NCBI GenBank assembly: GCA_016938615.1
Contig: JAFGUH010000265.1
Span: 1-50,816, forward strand
DNA length: 50,816 bases
Reading direction: 5' to 3'
Origin: Halothiobacillaceae bacterium
GTDB taxonomy: Bacteria; Pseudomonadota; Gammaproteobacteria; Halothiobacillales; Halothiobacillaceae
The position numbers and the translations under genes are program-made. A model generated the notes under the pieces. That model did no database searches. It was given only the letters and a program-made list of their open reading frames with translations, and had not been told where the DNA came from. Shown here one piece after another: positions 1 to 15,906 of this stretch. Each line of letters starts with the position of its first letter. Position 1 is the first letter of the stretch.

Positions 1-774
1 ACCACGCTCGAGGGCGAGGGCCTGCAGCACAACGACGGTCACAACATCATGATGTTCTCCGCCGTGCCGAGCTGCCGTGTCTATGATCCGACCTACGGCT
101 ACGAGATGGCCATCATCATTCGCGATGGCCTCAAGGCGATGGTCGAGGAAAAGCAGGACTGCTACTACTACATCACCGCGATGAACGAGAACTACTCGCA
201 CCCGGCCATGCCCGAGGACGTCGAGGAAGGGGTTCTCAAGGGCGCCTACCTGCTGCGCGAGAGCAAGAAGAAGCTCAAGAACCGCGTTCAGTTGATGGGC
301 TCCGGCACCATCCTGCGTGAAGCCGAGACCGCCGCCAGGATGCTCGAGGACGAGTGGAAAGTGGCCGCCGACGTCTGGTCGGCCACGAGCTTCACCGAAC
401 TGGCCCGCGAAGGCCAGGCCTGCGAGCGGTACAATCGCCTGCATCCGGACGCCGAGCCGAAAAAGGCCTACATCACCGCCGCGCTGGATAAGCGTAGCGG
501 TCCGGTCATCGCGGCGACCGACTACATCCAGGCCTACCCCGACCAGATCCGTCGGTTCGTGCCCCGACCGTTCACGACCCTGGGCACCGATGGCTATGGC
601 CGGTCGGACACCCGAGCCGCGCTGCGCCGCTTCTTCGAGGTCGATGCCGCGCATATCGTGGTCGCCGCGCTCAAGTCGCTGGCCGACGACGGCGCCATTC
701 CGGCGACCAAGGTGACCGAGGCAATCAAGACATACGGCATCGATCCGGATTGCGCCCCCCCGATCGAACGCTGA
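1..774 (+). CDS. aceE: Pyruvate dehydrogenase E1 component, 3' part
   Basis: C-terminal 257 residues of the homodimeric pyruvate dehydrogenase E1, the ThDP enzyme that decarboxylates pyruvate and acetylates the lipoyl groups of AceF. The reading frame is open from base 1, so the gene starts outside the window. Recognisable landmarks, close to E. coli AceE, are GLQHNDGH at the start, YYYITAMNENY, the SATSFTELAREGQ stretch, and LGTDGYGRSD followed by FEVDAAHIVVAAL near the end. It lies 112 bp upstream of aceF and belongs to the aceE-aceF-lpdA operon. The N-terminal ThDP-binding part cannot be assessed. Confidence 0.97.
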   Translation, partial: TTLEGEGLQHNDGHNIMMFSAVPSCRVYDPTYGYEMAIIIRDGLKAMVEEKQDCYYYITAMNENYSHPAMPEDVEEGVLKGAYLLRESKKKLKNRVQLMGSGTILREAETAARMLEDEWKVAADVWSATSFTELAREGQACERYNRLHPDAEPKKAYITAALDKRSGPVIAATDYIQAYPDQIRRFVPRPFTTLGTDGYGRSDTRAALRRFFEVDAAHIVVAALKSLADDGAIPATKVTEAIKTYGIDPDCAPPIER

Positions 775-886
775 GACCCGCCGGTTTGCCCCGGTCCATC
801 GCGAGTCGATGGCCGGGCGACGGCCCCATTCGATCTGACGTCCGCTGTGACGCGGACGCGCATGCAACCTTCATGGAGACAGGCTG

Positions 887-2227
887 ATGGCCACCAAGTC
901 GATCACCCTCCCCGACATCGGAAACTACGACAACACGCCCGTCATCGAGGTGCTGGTCTCGCCCGGTGATCGGGTCGAAAAAGAAGACTCGCTGATCACG
1001 CTGGAATCCGACAAGGCCACGATGGAGATCCCGTCCCCCTACTCGGGCGAGATCAAGAAAGTGCTGGTCAAGGTCGAGGACACCCTCAAGCAGGGCGATC
1101 TGATCGCCGAGATCGAGGCCGACGAAGAAGAGGCTGACGAGCCGGCGGAAGAGGACAAGCCGCAAGAGGCCGCCGAAGAACCGGCAGACCAGACCGCAGA
1201 TCAAACCGACGCCCAGCAGCCGAGCGAAGAAGACCCGGAACCGGCGCCGGCCCCGTCGAAAGCCAACGAACCCGCCCCGCCTGCAAACGATCCCCCGACG
1301 CCGATCAACCGGCAGAGCGCCGGTGCCAAATCGCACGCCAGCCCGTCGGTACGCCTGTTCGCCCGCAAGCTGGGCGTGGACCTGTCCACCGTCACCGGCA
1401 CCGGTCCCAAGGGGCGCATCCAGCAGGAAGACGTCGAGGGCGCGATCAAGAAGGTCATGGAAGGCGCGGGCAAGGGTGCCGCCGGTGGCGCAGGCATCCC
1501 TCCGCTGCCGGAAATCGATTTCTCCCAGTTCGGCGAAATCGAGGAGCGTCCGCTCTCGCGCATCAAGAAGCTCTCCGGCAAGCATCTGTCGACTGCGTGG
1601 CTCAACATCCCGCACGTCACGCAGTTCGACGAGACCGACATCACCGAGCTCGAGGCCTTCCGCAAATCGCTCAAACCGCGCGCCGAGAAGGCTGGCATCA
1701 AGATGACCCCGCTGGTCTTCGTCCTCAAGGCGCTGGCGCATGTACTGCGCGAGTTCCCGAACATGAACGCCTCGCTCGCCCCCGACGGCGAGAACCTTAT
1801 CGTCAAGAAGTACATCAACCTCGGCGTGGCCGTGGACACCCCGAAAGGCCTCGTGGTGCCGGTGGTACGCGACGTCGACAAGAAGGGTATCTTCGAGCTC
1901 TCAGAGGAGCTGATGGAAATCTCCGCCCGCGCCCGTGACGGCAAGCTGACCGGGGCGGATCTGTCCGGCGGGACTTTCTCCGTTTCCAGCCTCGGCGGCA
2001 TCGGCGGCACACAGTTCACCCCGATCGTCAACGGACCGGAAGTCGGCATTCTCGGCGTCTCCAAGGCCAGCATGCAGCCGGTGTGGAACGGTTCGGAATT
2101 CGTACCTCGCCTGATGCTGCCGCTGGCGCTGTCCTACGATCACCGCGTCATCGATGGCGCCGAGGGCGCGCGGTTCATGACCACGCTCTCGCGCACGCTC
2201 ACCGATCTTCGCGAACTGATGCTGTAA
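887..2227 (+). CDS. aceF: Pyruvate dehydrogenase E2 (dihydrolipoyl acetyltransferase)
   Basis: Core acetyltransferase of the pyruvate dehydrogenase complex, moving acetyl groups from lipoamide to CoA. The 446 residues hold one N-terminal lipoyl domain with the lipoylated Lys43 in ESDKATM, a long acidic Glu/Ala/Pro linker (about 83-145), a peripheral subunit-binding domain (about 150-185, [12 protein letters not shown]), and the catalytic domain ending in [12 protein letters not shown] with His419 and Asp423. E. coli AceF carries three lipoyl domains; this one has one, a common variation. ATG at 887 follows a GGAG eight bases upstream. The stop is 10 bp before lpdA. Confidence 0.97.
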   Translation: MATKSITLPDIGNYDNTPVIEVLVSPGDRVEKEDSLITLESDKATMEIPSPYSGEIKKVLVKVEDTLKQGDLIAEIEADEEEADEPAEEDKPQEAAEEPADQTADQTDAQQPSEEDPEPAPAPSKANEPAPPANDPPTPINRQSAGAKSHASPSVRLFARKLGVDLSTVTGTGPKGRIQQEDVEGAIKKVMEGAGKGAAGGAGIPPLPEIDFSQFGEIEERPLSRIKKLSGKHLSTAWLNIPHVTQFDETDITELEAFRKSLKPRAEKAGIKMTPLVFVLKALAHVLREFPNMNASLAPDGENLIVKKYINLGVAVDTPKGLVVPVVRDVDKKGIFELSEELMEISARARDGKLTGADLSGGTFSVSSLGGIGGTQFTPIVNGPEVGILGVSKASMQPVWNGSEFVPRLMLPLALSYDHRVIDGAEGARFMTTLSRTLTDLRELML

Positions 2228-2237
2228 GGAGCGCCGG

Positions 2238-4028
2238 ATGACCATCGAAACCATCAATCTGCCGGACATCGGCAACGCTGACGAAGTCGAGATCATCGAG
2301 GTGCTGGTCGCCGCGGGCGATACGATCGAGGCCGAGGACTCGTTGATCACGCTCGAAACCGACAAGGCAACCATGGAGATCCCGGCCCCGGCTGCCGGAA
2401 CGATCACCGAAATGCTGGTTGGCGTGGGCGACAAGGTCAGCACCGGCAAGCCGATTGCGAAATACGAGCCAGTCGCTGGCGGCGATCAAGGCGACTCCTC
2501 TGACGCACCGACCGAACAGACGCCTCCCGACGCAACCGCTGAGGAGGCACCTGCCGAGAAAAGCGAGTCATCCGCCTCGGCGCATGCTGCCGCTGCGGCC
2601 ACGGATGAAAAGGCCGATGTCGACTGCGACATCTGCGTGTTGGGCTCCGGCCCGGGCGGTTACACTGCCGCCTTCCGCGCGGCGGATCTCGGCAAGAAAG
2701 TCGTGTTGATCGAACGCTTCCCCGTCATTGGCGGGGTGTGCCTCAACGTCGGGTGTATCCCGTCGAAGGCCTTGCTGCATGTCTCCGAGGTACTGAACGA
2801 GACCCGCTCGATGGGCGATCACGGCGTGACCTTCGCCGAGCCGACGATCGATCTCGACAAGCTGCGCGGCTTCAAGGACAGCACCATCAAGAAGCTCACT
2901 GGTGGCCTCGAGGCGCTGGCCAAGCACCGCAAGGTCGAGATCGTGCGCGGCTTTGGCCGCTTCGTGGACCCCCACCATGTCAAAGTGGTGTCCCAGGACG
3001 GTGAAGAAACCCTGGTGCGTTTCGATCATTCCATCATCGCCGCGGGCTCGCAGCCGGTGGAGTTGCCGTTCATCCCGCACGACGACCCGCGCGTGATGGA
3101 TTCCACCGACGCGCTCGAACTCGAGGAAATCCCGGGCAAGATGCTGGTCATCGGCGGCGGCATCATCGGCCTGGAAATGGCCCAGGTCTATCATTCGCTT
3201 GGCGCAGACATCTCGATCGTCGAGCTGGCCGACACGATCATCCCGGGGGCCGACAAGGACCTGACGCGTCCGCTGCTGAAGATCCTCAAGACGCGTTACC
3301 AGGATATTTTCCTCGGCGCGAAGGTCACAAATGTCGAGGCCAAGAAGGACGGCCTGCACGTCACCTTCGAAGGCAAGAAGACGCCGGAAACCGCTGTTTT
3401 CGATCGGATTCTGGTGGCCGTCGGGCGCTCTCCGAACGGCAAGAAAATCGATGCCGAAAAGGCCGGTATCTCGGTGGACGAGCGTGGCTTCATCGCCGTC
3501 GACGAACGTCAGCGGACCAACGTCAAGCACATTCACGCCATCGGCGACGTCGTGGGCCAGCCGATGCTGGCCCACAAGGCGGTACACGAAGGCAAGGTCG
3601 CCGCGGAAGTGATCTGCGGGCTGCCGTCGGCGTTCACGCCGATGGGCATTCCGAGCGTTGCCTACACCGACCCGGAAATCGCATGGGCCGGCAAGACCGA
3701 AGATGAACTCAAGGCCGAGGGTGTCGACTACGAGAAAGGCGCCTTCCCCTGGGCGGCTTCCGGGCGCTCGCTCAGCCTCGGCCGCGACGAGGGTCTGACC
3801 AAGGCCCTGTTCTGCAAGGAGACGCACCGCCTCCTCGGTGCCGGCATCGTGGGGCCGAACGCCGGCGAGCTGATCGCGGAGGCCATGTTGGCCATCGAGA
3901 TGGGCGCGGACATGACCGATATTGGCCTGACGATTCACCCCCACCCCACCCTGTCGGAGACGCTCGGTTTTGCCGCCGAGATGGCCGAGGGCACGATCAC
4001 GGACCTGATGCCGCCAAAGAAGCGCTGA
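2238..4028 (+). CDS. lpdA: Dihydrolipoyl dehydrogenase with N-terminal lipoyl domain
   Basis: E3 component that reoxidises dihydrolipoamide with NAD+. At 596 residues it is about 120 longer than a standard E3, because a complete lipoyl domain (Lys43 in ETDKATM) and an Ala/Glu/Pro linker precede the flavoprotein. The flavoprotein begins near residue 130 with the FAD dinucleotide fold ([15 protein letters not shown]). The redox disulfide is Cys168/Cys173 ([13 protein letters not shown]), the NAD fold is [10 protein letters not shown], and the C-terminal catalytic His is in HPHPTLSE. Lipoyl-E3 fusions are known in Neisseria and some gammaproteobacteria. AAGGAG precedes the ATG. Its lipoyl domain closely resembles that of the upstream AceF, suggesting duplication. 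Confidence 0.96.
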   Translation: MTIETINLPDIGNADEVEIIEVLVAAGDTIEAEDSLITLETDKATMEIPAPAAGTITEMLVGVGDKVSTGKPIAKYEPVAGGDQGDSSDAPTEQTPPDATAEEAPAEKSESSASAHAAAAATDEKADVDCDICVLGSGPGGYTAAFRAADLGKKVVLIERFPVIGGVCLNVGCIPSKALLHVSEVLNETRSMGDHGVTFAEPTIDLDKLRGFKDSTIKKLTGGLEALAKHRKVEIVRGFGRFVDPHHVKVVSQDGEETLVRFDHSIIAAGSQPVELPFIPHDDPRVMDSTDALELEEIPGKMLVIGGGIIGLEMAQVYHSLGADISIVELADTIIPGADKDLTRPLLKILKTRYQDIFLGAKVTNVEAKKDGLHVTFEGKKTPETAVFDRILVAVGRSPNGKKIDAEKAGISVDERGFIAVDERQRTNVKHIHAIGDVVGQPMLAHKAVHEGKVAAEVICGLPSAFTPMGIPSVAYTDPEIAWAGKTEDELKAEGVDYEKGAFPWAASGRSLSLGRDEGLTKALFCKETHRLLGAGIVGPNAGELIAEAMLAIEMGADMTDIGLTIHPHPTLSETLGFAAEMAEGTITDLMPPKKR

Positions 4029-4055
4029 TCGCGACGCGATCAAGGGAGGATTCGA

Positions 4056-4841
4056 GTGGAATACCTGCTGTTCGCCATTCTCGGCATGGTCGGCGGGCTT
4101 GCCGCCGGCCTGCTCGGGATTGGCGGCGGGCTGATCATGGTGCCCGTCCTGCTGATGATATTCCCGACCATTGGCATCACCGGCACTCACCTTGTCCACA
4201 TCGCGATCGGGACGTCGCTCGCGGCCATCGTGTTCGCCTCGATTACGTCGGTCTACAGTCATCACCGTCACGGCGGTGTGCTTTGGGACTTGTTCGCGCG
4301 GTTCGCCCCGGGGATGGTGGTCGGTGCCGTGCTGGGTTCCACCGTGGCCCACTACCTGCCCGGCAACGTGCTCAAGCTGGTCTTCGGCGTGCTGGAAATC
4401 GCCGTAGCGCTGCAGATGGCCTTTGGCCGCAGGCCACCGGCGAGTCGCCAATTGCCGGGCATCGTTCCCTTAAGCGGTGTGTCGACGACCTTCGGGGCGA
4501 TCGCCTCGATCATGGGAATGGGCGGTGGCGCCATGACCACGCCGTTTTTCCTCTACTGCAACGTCACCGCCCGCAACGCGATTGCCACCAGTGCCTCCCT
4601 CGGCCTTCCTACCGCCTTCTTCGGGGCGGCAGGTTACGTGGTGAGTGGCTGGTCGAACGCCGCCCTGCCCACTCTGAGCGCAGGCTACGTCTACCTGCCC
4701 GCGCTGGCGGGCATCGCCGTCTTCTCGGTCCTCTTCGCCCCCATCGGGGCGAAACTCGCCCAATTGCTCCCGGCGCACACGCTCAAGCGCATTTTCGCCT
4801 TCGTGTTGATGGGGCTGGGTCTGCACATGATCCTGACTTGA
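4056..4841 (+). CDS. TSUP (TauE/SafE) family membrane permease
   Basis: Integral membrane protein of 261 residues with about eight hydrophobic segments and the family's repeated glycine motifs (GLAAGLLGIGGGLIMVP near residue 15, and ASIMGMGGGAMTTPFF near 150 in the second half). TauE/SafE proteins move small organosulfur or sulfite-like anions, but substrates differ and none can be read from this sequence. The start is GTG at 4056 behind AGGGAGGA, an ideal ribosome-binding site. It sits 27 bp after lpdA and 22 bp before coaD, so it is probably cotranscribed. No sulfur-metabolism gene is adjacent. Confidence 0.9.
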   Translation: MEYLLFAILGMVGGLAAGLLGIGGGLIMVPVLLMIFPTIGITGTHLVHIAIGTSLAAIVFASITSVYSHHRHGGVLWDLFARFAPGMVVGAVLGSTVAHYLPGNVLKLVFGVLEIAVALQMAFGRRPPASRQLPGIVPLSGVSTTFGAIASIMGMGGGAMTTPFFLYCNVTARNAIATSASLGLPTAFFGAAGYVVSGWSNAALPTLSAGYVYLPALAGIAVFSVLFAPIGAKLAQLLPAHTLKRIFAFVLMGLGLHMILT

Positions 4842-4859
4842 TACGTGGGAACGGAGTGA

Positions 4860-5696
<837 letters not shown>

Positions 5697-5726
5697 TCCC
5701 GCACCGGACCTGATTGCCGGAAACCA

Positions 5727-5757
5727 GAAAGGCCCGCCGAAACCCGGCGGGCCTTTC
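5727..5757. terminator. Bidirectional intrinsic terminator between ferredoxin and ACP genes
   Basis: A perfect 13-bp stem (5727-5739 with 5745-5757, core GGCCCGCCG) and a 5-base loop lie 30 bp past the ferredoxin stop and 15 bp past the convergent ACP stop. The A/T edges of the stem supply short U runs on either strand, so it can end transcripts from both sides. Confidence 0.9.
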
Positions 5758-5772
5758 TCGTTGGTCTCGTGG

Positions 5773-7394
<1,622 letters not shown>

Positions 7395-7433
7395 TCAGGC
7401 GAGGCATTAGGGCAACGCAATCAGGCAAAGCAA

Positions 7434-7912
7434 TCAGGCGAGATACTCGACCTCGACGATCTCGAAGGTACGTGTGTTGCCGCCCGGGGCGTTGAACGTG
7501 ACCTCGTCACCCACCGATTTACCGATCAGGGCGCGGGCGATAGGCGAATGGATCGAGATCAGGTCCTGCTTGATGTCGGCCTCGTCGTCGCCGACGATCT
7601 TGTAGCGAATCTCCGCGTCGGTATCCAGGTCGAGCAGTTCGACCGTTGCCCCGAAGATTACCTTCTCACCCGGCGGCATGCGGGTCACGTCGATGATCTG
7701 CGCGTGGGACAGTTTGGCCTCGATCTCCTTGATGCGCCCCTCGACGAAGCCCTGCTCTTCGCGGGCGGCGTGATATTCGGCATTTTCCTTCAGATCGCCC
7801 AATTCACGGGCTTCGGCAATCGCTGCAATGATGCGGGGACGCTCGTTGCTTCGCAGACGCTTGAGCTCTTCCTCCAGCTTGGCCGCCCCGGCGGCCGTCA
7901 TCGGGGTCTGAT

Positions 7913-7916
<4 letters not shown>
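7434..7916 (-). CDS. greA: Transcription elongation factor GreA
   Basis: Rescues backtracked RNA polymerase by stimulating transcript cleavage. The 160 residues comprise the N-terminal coiled-coil hairpin with the acidic tip ([20 protein letters not shown], Asp/Glu near 42-45) and the C-terminal FKBP-like domain ending [20 protein letters not shown]. The ATG at 7916 overlaps the carB stop as ATGA. The carB-greA arrangement is standard for gammaproteobacteria. The frame remains open far upstream inside carB, but that extension has no family similarity and is not used. Confidence 0.97.
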
Positions 7917-11146
<3,230 letters not shown>

Positions 11147-11199
11147 GCTCGGCTCACCTGCCAGCCGCGGCTGGGCAGTTGCGTTGTCTCGGTTCGGGA

Positions 11200-12354
11200 T
11201 TAATGGCGGGCGTCGATGCTCTCGACGAACTGATCGAACAATCGGTCGAGATCGTGCGGCCCGGGACTCGCCTCGGGGTGCCCCTGGAAACTGAAGGCGG
11301 GGCAATCCGTCCGGCGAATCCCCTGGAGGCTCCCGTCGAACAGTGAGCGGTGCGTGGCCTCCAGGTGATCCGGCAGGCTGTCCTCGTCGACCGCAAACCC
11401 GTGGTTCTGGCTCGAAATCAGGACGCGCTTGCCCACGATGTCCTCGACGGGATGGTTTGCGCCGTGGTGGCCGAACTTCATCTTGCTGGTGGTCGCGCCG
11501 CTTGCAAGCGCCAGCAGTTGATGGCCGAGGCAGATGCCGAACAGCGGAATACCGCTTTCCAGGCAGCGCTCGAGGTCGGCGATCGCCTTGGTGCATGCCG
11601 CCGGGTCACCCGGGCCATTGCCGACCAGTATCCCGTCCGGCCCCTGCGCAAGCAGTTCCTCGACCGGCGTGTCGGCCGGGAACAGCGTCACCCGGCAGCC
11701 GCGATCCACCAGTTTGCGGAGGATGTTGTGCTTGATGCCGTAGTCGTAGGCGACCACGTGTCGCGTCGGCGTGGGTCGATCGTCATCACTTACCCACCAG
11801 GACCCAGCGGTCCACTCGCGGATCTCGCGCGTGCCGACCTCCGGGATCAGGTCCATGCCGGCCAGACCCGCGAACTCCTTCGCCTTCTCGACCGCGGCAG
11901 TCGCGTCCAGCACGTCGCCGGCGACGATGCAGCCGTTCATGGCGCCCTGGTCGCGCAACCGCCGGGTCAGTTCCCGCGTGTCGACCTCGGCGATCGCCAC
12001 CACCCCGTGACGTCGGCAGTAGTCCTCGAGGGTCATCTCGCCCCGCCAGGAACTCATCTGGCCGGAGTCGCGAATCACCAGCCCGGCGACGTGGACCGAA
12101 TCGGATTCGGCGTCCTCGTCGTTGGTGCCGACGTTTCCGATGTGGGGATAGGTGAGGGTCACGATCTGGCGACGGTAGGACGGATCGGTGAGGATCTCCT
12201 GGTACCCGGTCATGGCGGTATTGAATACCACTTCGCCCACGGACTCCCCGTCGGCCCCGATCGACGTTCCGTAAAAAACGCTCCCGTCTTCGAGAGCCAG
12301 GAGCGCCGTGTTGGCCGGGAGCCCGGTGTTCGCGTCTGAGACCGTGCTATCCAA
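11200..12354 (-). CDS. carA: Carbamoyl-phosphate synthase small subunit (glutaminase)
   Basis: Glutamine amidotransferase subunit that releases ammonia for CarB. The 384 residues have the N-terminal CarA domain ([25 protein letters not shown]) and a C-terminal class I glutaminase domain with nucleophile Cys275 in GICLGHQ and the His/Glu pair in [11 protein letters not shown]. The most upstream start compatible with the family is an uncommon TTG at 12354, supported by AGGGGA five bases upstream; no ATG or GTG is available between it and the conserved ALLALEDG. A 194-bp region separates it from dapB and contains a plausible promoter. Confidence 0.96.
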   Translation of the reverse strand: MDSTVSDANTGLPANTALLALEDGSVFYGTSIGADGESVGEVVFNTAMTGYQEILTDPSYRRQIVTLTYPHIGNVGTNDEDAESDSVHVAGLVIRDSGQMSSWRGEMTLEDYCRRHGVVAIAEVDTRELTRRLRDQGAMNGCIVAGDVLDATAAVEKAKEFAGLAGMDLIPEVGTREIREWTAGSWWVSDDDRPTPTRHVVAYDYGIKHNILRKLVDRGCRVTLFPADTPVEELLAQGPDGILVGNGPGDPAACTKAIADLERCLESGIPLFGICLGHQLLALASGATTSKMKFGHHGANHPVEDIVGKRVLISSQNHGFAVDEDSLPDHLEATHRSLFDGSLQGIRRTDCPAFSFQGHPEASPGPHDLDRLFDQFVESIDARH

Positions 12355-12433
12355 GAACTTCCCCTCACAGATTGGTCATGTCGCCGGGTCCGAGTCGACG
12401 AGGCGGCGTCGACGCCCTCGGTTTCGGGGCGTA

Positions 12434-12463
12434 ATTATGACTGAAAGGCCCCGATGCTGTCCA
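12434..12463 (-). promoter_or_regulatory. Predicted sigma-70 promoter of carAB
   Basis: Reading the minus strand, TGGACA (12463-12458) and CATAAT (12439-12434) are separated by 18 bp, each one mismatch from consensus. Transcription would begin near 12427, giving a leader of roughly 70 bases before the carA TTG. The leader contains a GGCGTCGACGCC palindrome (about 12404-12415) that could form a short hairpin. No clear ArgR or PurR operator was recognised. Confidence 0.55.
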
Positions 12464-12548
12464 CGACGGATGCCTCGATCACGACTCGTCTGTCGAGCGC
12501 CGAACGGGCCCGTCCCGGCCGTTGATTTCGAACGTCGGTGGCCCGGAC

Positions 12549-13403
<855 letters not shown>

Positions 13404-13414
13404 CTACGTTCCAT

Positions 13415-13960
13415 TCACAGCTTGAAGAAGCCGGCTCGATAATGGGACAACTCGGCCACCGAGCCACGGATGTCGTCCAGGGCCTGGTGGTTCGACTGCT
13501 TGCGAAAGCCGGAGAGCACGTCGGGCTGCCATCGCCGCGCCAATTCCTTGATGGTCGAGACGTCGAGGTTCCGGTAGTGGAAATACGCCTCGAGTTCAGG
13601 CATCAGGCGGGCGAGGAAACGACGATCCTGGCAAATGCTGTTGCCGCACATCGGCGAGGCGCGCGCCGGGACGTGCTGGCGAAGGAACTCGATCGTGCGG
13701 CGCTCGGCGCAACCCAGGTCGCAGCCGCTCGCGCGGACCCGTTCGATCAGGCCGCTCTGGCCGTGCGTACGCTGGTTCCAGTCGTCCATGCCGGCAAGCA
13801 ATGCCTCGGGTTGCGCGATGGCGAGCACGGGCCCCTCGGCCAGCACGTTAAGATGCTTATCGGTAACCAAGGTCGCAATCTCGATGATCGTGTCGTTGAC
13901 CGGGTCGAGACCGGTCATCTCGAGATCGATCCAGATGAGATTGTCTTCCGGGACGTGCAT
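13415..13960 (-). CDS. orn: Oligoribonuclease
   Basis: 3'-5' exonuclease that degrades 2-5-nt RNAs, including pGpG from cyclic-di-GMP turnover. The 181 residues are of family length. DEDDh signatures are visible: DLEMTGLDP (first Asp and Glu), [10 protein letters not shown] and [10 protein letters not shown] (His and last Asp). ATG 13960 lies behind an AGGAGA ribosome-binding site; a longer upstream reading has no family match. It is transcribed away from mgtE, and the 474-bp region between them holds an inverted-repeat element. Confidence 0.96.
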   Translation of the reverse strand: MHVPEDNLIWIDLEMTGLDPVNDTIIEIATLVTDKHLNVLAEGPVLAIAQPEALLAGMDDWNQRTHGQSGLIERVRASGCDLGCAERRTIEFLRQHVPARASPMCGNSICQDRRFLARLMPELEAYFHYRNLDVSTIKELARRWQPDVLSGFRKQSNHQALDDIRGSVAELSHYRAGFFKL

Positions 13961-14086
13961 GGGGCGTCTCCTGGTGAATGCGGTTGGCGCCGGGGCCGGA
14001 GCGCTCACGAGACTAGCACGCGAGTCGGGTTTCCCGCCGCGAAACGGAGCGATTCCCTTGAGACATGCTGGCTTCGCTATACTGCT

Positions 14087-14366
14087 GGGGACCTCTGCAC
14101 GAATCGATGGTGCCTCTGGCTCGCGGGTTTGTTCGCTTTTCTGGTGCCGGACCGAAGGCGGGCCCAAGGCAATAACTCGGGCCCGTCGAGCGACGGTAAC
14201 GATGAGTGCGGGCAAACCCGCGAGCCCGTCCGGGCGGGCCGCCAAGGACCCATCTTCGGCGTTGCCGCGTGTGCGAATGGCGCCGGGCATCCACCGCGCA
14301 CCGCGCCTTGCATCTGGACCCTTGGCGGTCCCGCTTCAGGCACTATCGACTCGTGCAGCGGTTCCC
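14087..14366. repeat. Inverted-repeat element A (280 bp)
   Basis: Noncoding element in the 474-bp orn-mgtE gap. Its ends are imperfect inverted repeats: 14087-14114 pairs with 14339-14366 at 24 of 28 positions. The core reads TCGTGCAG then GGTTCCC outward. Inside is a second inverted pair (GGCCGCCAAGG near 14238, CCTTGGCGGTC near 14320). The interior shares GCGCCTTGCATCTGG with element D and the GCCGCCAAGG block with element G. No open frame looks coding. The remaining gap sequence (13961-14086) contains a TATACT box at 14078-14083 that ends three bases before the element. Confidence 0.8.
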
Positions 14367-14434
14367 TAGGGTGTCGGCCCGGCCATCCGCCTGACACTCG
14401 CCCACTCGCCAATCCAGCCCGGTAGCGCTCAATC

Positions 14435-15871
14435 ATGGCCGAACTCACCGACGTCGACCGCCAGGACGAACTCGATTCCCTGATCCGTGAGATCCGCGAC
14501 ACCCTCGGCGATCACGATGTCCTCAAGGGCGACGACGATGGAGAGCGGGGGTCGCCCCCGATCGAGGAGCTCCTTCGTGACCCGGATCTGGGTCGGCTGG
14601 CGCGCAAGATCGAATCCCTGCACGCCGCTGACATCGCGATGTTGCTTGAGTCCCTACCCCGGGACGAACGACTGGTTCTCTGGGACCTGGTGCATTCGCA
14701 TCGTGATGGCGACGTACTCCTCGAGGTCTCCGACTCGGTGCGTGACACCCTGATCGAGGCGATGGACCGCGAGGAAATCCTCAACGTCGCCGCGACTCTC
14801 GATACCGACGAACTGGCTGACCTTGCCCCGGATCTTCCCGAGGGCATGATGCAGGACGTCTTCACCGCCCTGCCGATCGACGACCGCGAGAAACTGCGCT
14901 TCGTCATGTCCTACGCCGAGGACACCATCGGGGCGCTGATGGATTTCGACCTCGTCACCGTCCGGGGAGAGGTGACCATCGAGGTCGCCATGCGTTACCT
15001 GCGCCGGATGGACTCCCTGCCCGACCACACTGACAAACTGTTCGTGATCGACCGTGACGGTCTGTTCGAGGGGGTCATCCACCTCAAGACGCTGCTTCTC
15101 AACGATCCGGAGACGATTGTCGAGTCGGTGATGGAGACCGACGTGGTGCGCTTTCATCCGGAGGATAGCGCGCGCGACGGTGCCGATGCGTTCGAGCGCT
15201 ACGACCTGGTGAGCGCGCCGGTCGTCGACGAGGTCGACCGGCTGGTGGGACGCGTGACGATCGACGCGGTGGTCGACTTCATCCGCGAGGCGAGCGATGA
15301 GGAGCGGCTCTCGCAGGTCGGCCTCTCTGAGGAGGAGGACATCTTCGCCCCGGTGCGCAAATCCGTGCGCAACCGCGCGCCATGGCTCGCGGTAAATCTG
15401 GTGACCGCGTTGGTCGCCGCCCAGGTGATAGGGTTGTTCGAGGGATCGATCGAGAAACTGGTCGCGCTGGCTGCCCTGATGCCGATCGTGGCCGGCATGG
15501 GAGGCAACGTCGGCAACCAGACCATCACGATGATCGTCCGTGAGCTCGCCTTCCGAAAGCTCGGCGGCGGCGACATCCGCCTGCTCTACGGCAAGGAGCT
15601 CAAGGTCGCGCTGATCAACGGCGTGGTCTGGGGAGGCGTGCTCGCCCTCGTCACCTTCCTGATGTATCAGAACGCCGGCGTTTCCGGCGTGATGCTGGCG
15701 GCGGTCACCCTGAACTTCCTTAGCGCAGCGTTCTTCGGCGTCACCATCCCGATCCTGCGGACCCGGATGGGACGTGACCCGGCGCTGGGCAGTGCCGTGA
15801 TGATCACGGCGATCACCGACTCGGGCGGCTTTTTCATCTTCCTCGGGCTGGCAAGCCTGCTCCTGCTCTGA
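14435..15871 (+). CDS. mgtE: Magnesium transporter MgtE
   Basis: Mg2+ channel of the inner membrane with Mg2+-sensing cytosolic domains. The 478 residues contain an N-terminal superhelical domain (about 25-150, acidic), two CBS domains (about 155-290, including IGALMDFDLVTV), a connecting helix, and five transmembrane segments from about residue 310. The selectivity region contains the conserved GGNVGNQTITMIVREL stretch. The ribosome-binding site is weak. No M-box-like leader was recognised upstream; element A occupies most of that region instead. It is followed at 35 bp by rsgA. Confidence 0.94.
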   Translation: MAELTDVDRQDELDSLIREIRDTLGDHDVLKGDDDGERGSPPIEELLRDPDLGRLARKIESLHAADIAMLLESLPRDERLVLWDLVHSHRDGDVLLEVSDSVRDTLIEAMDREEILNVAATLDTDELADLAPDLPEGMMQDVFTALPIDDREKLRFVMSYAEDTIGALMDFDLVTVRGEVTIEVAMRYLRRMDSLPDHTDKLFVIDRDGLFEGVIHLKTLLLNDPETIVESVMETDVVRFHPEDSARDGADAFERYDLVSAPVVDEVDRLVGRVTIDAVVDFIREASDEERLSQVGLSEEEDIFAPVRKSVRNRAPWLAVNLVTALVAAQVIGLFEGSIEKLVALAALMPIVAGMGGNVGNQTITMIVRELAFRKLGGGDIRLLYGKELKVALINGVVWGGVLALVTFLMYQNAGVSGVMLAAVTLNFLSAAFFGVTIPILRTRMGRDPALGSAVMITAITDSGGFFIFLGLASLLLL

Positions 15872-15906
15872 CCCGGTGCGATGAATGACCGCGATGCGTA
15901 GTAACC

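Noticed and set aside
2568-4451. Open frame of 627 codons antisense to lpdA and the TSUP gene
   Set aside because: Crosses two convincing genes on the opposite strand, including their gap, and has no family similarity.
13428-14290. Possible upstream extension of orn into the orn-mgtE gap
   Set aside because: The family start at 13960 has an ideal ribosome-binding site; the extension crosses element A and is not conserved-looking.
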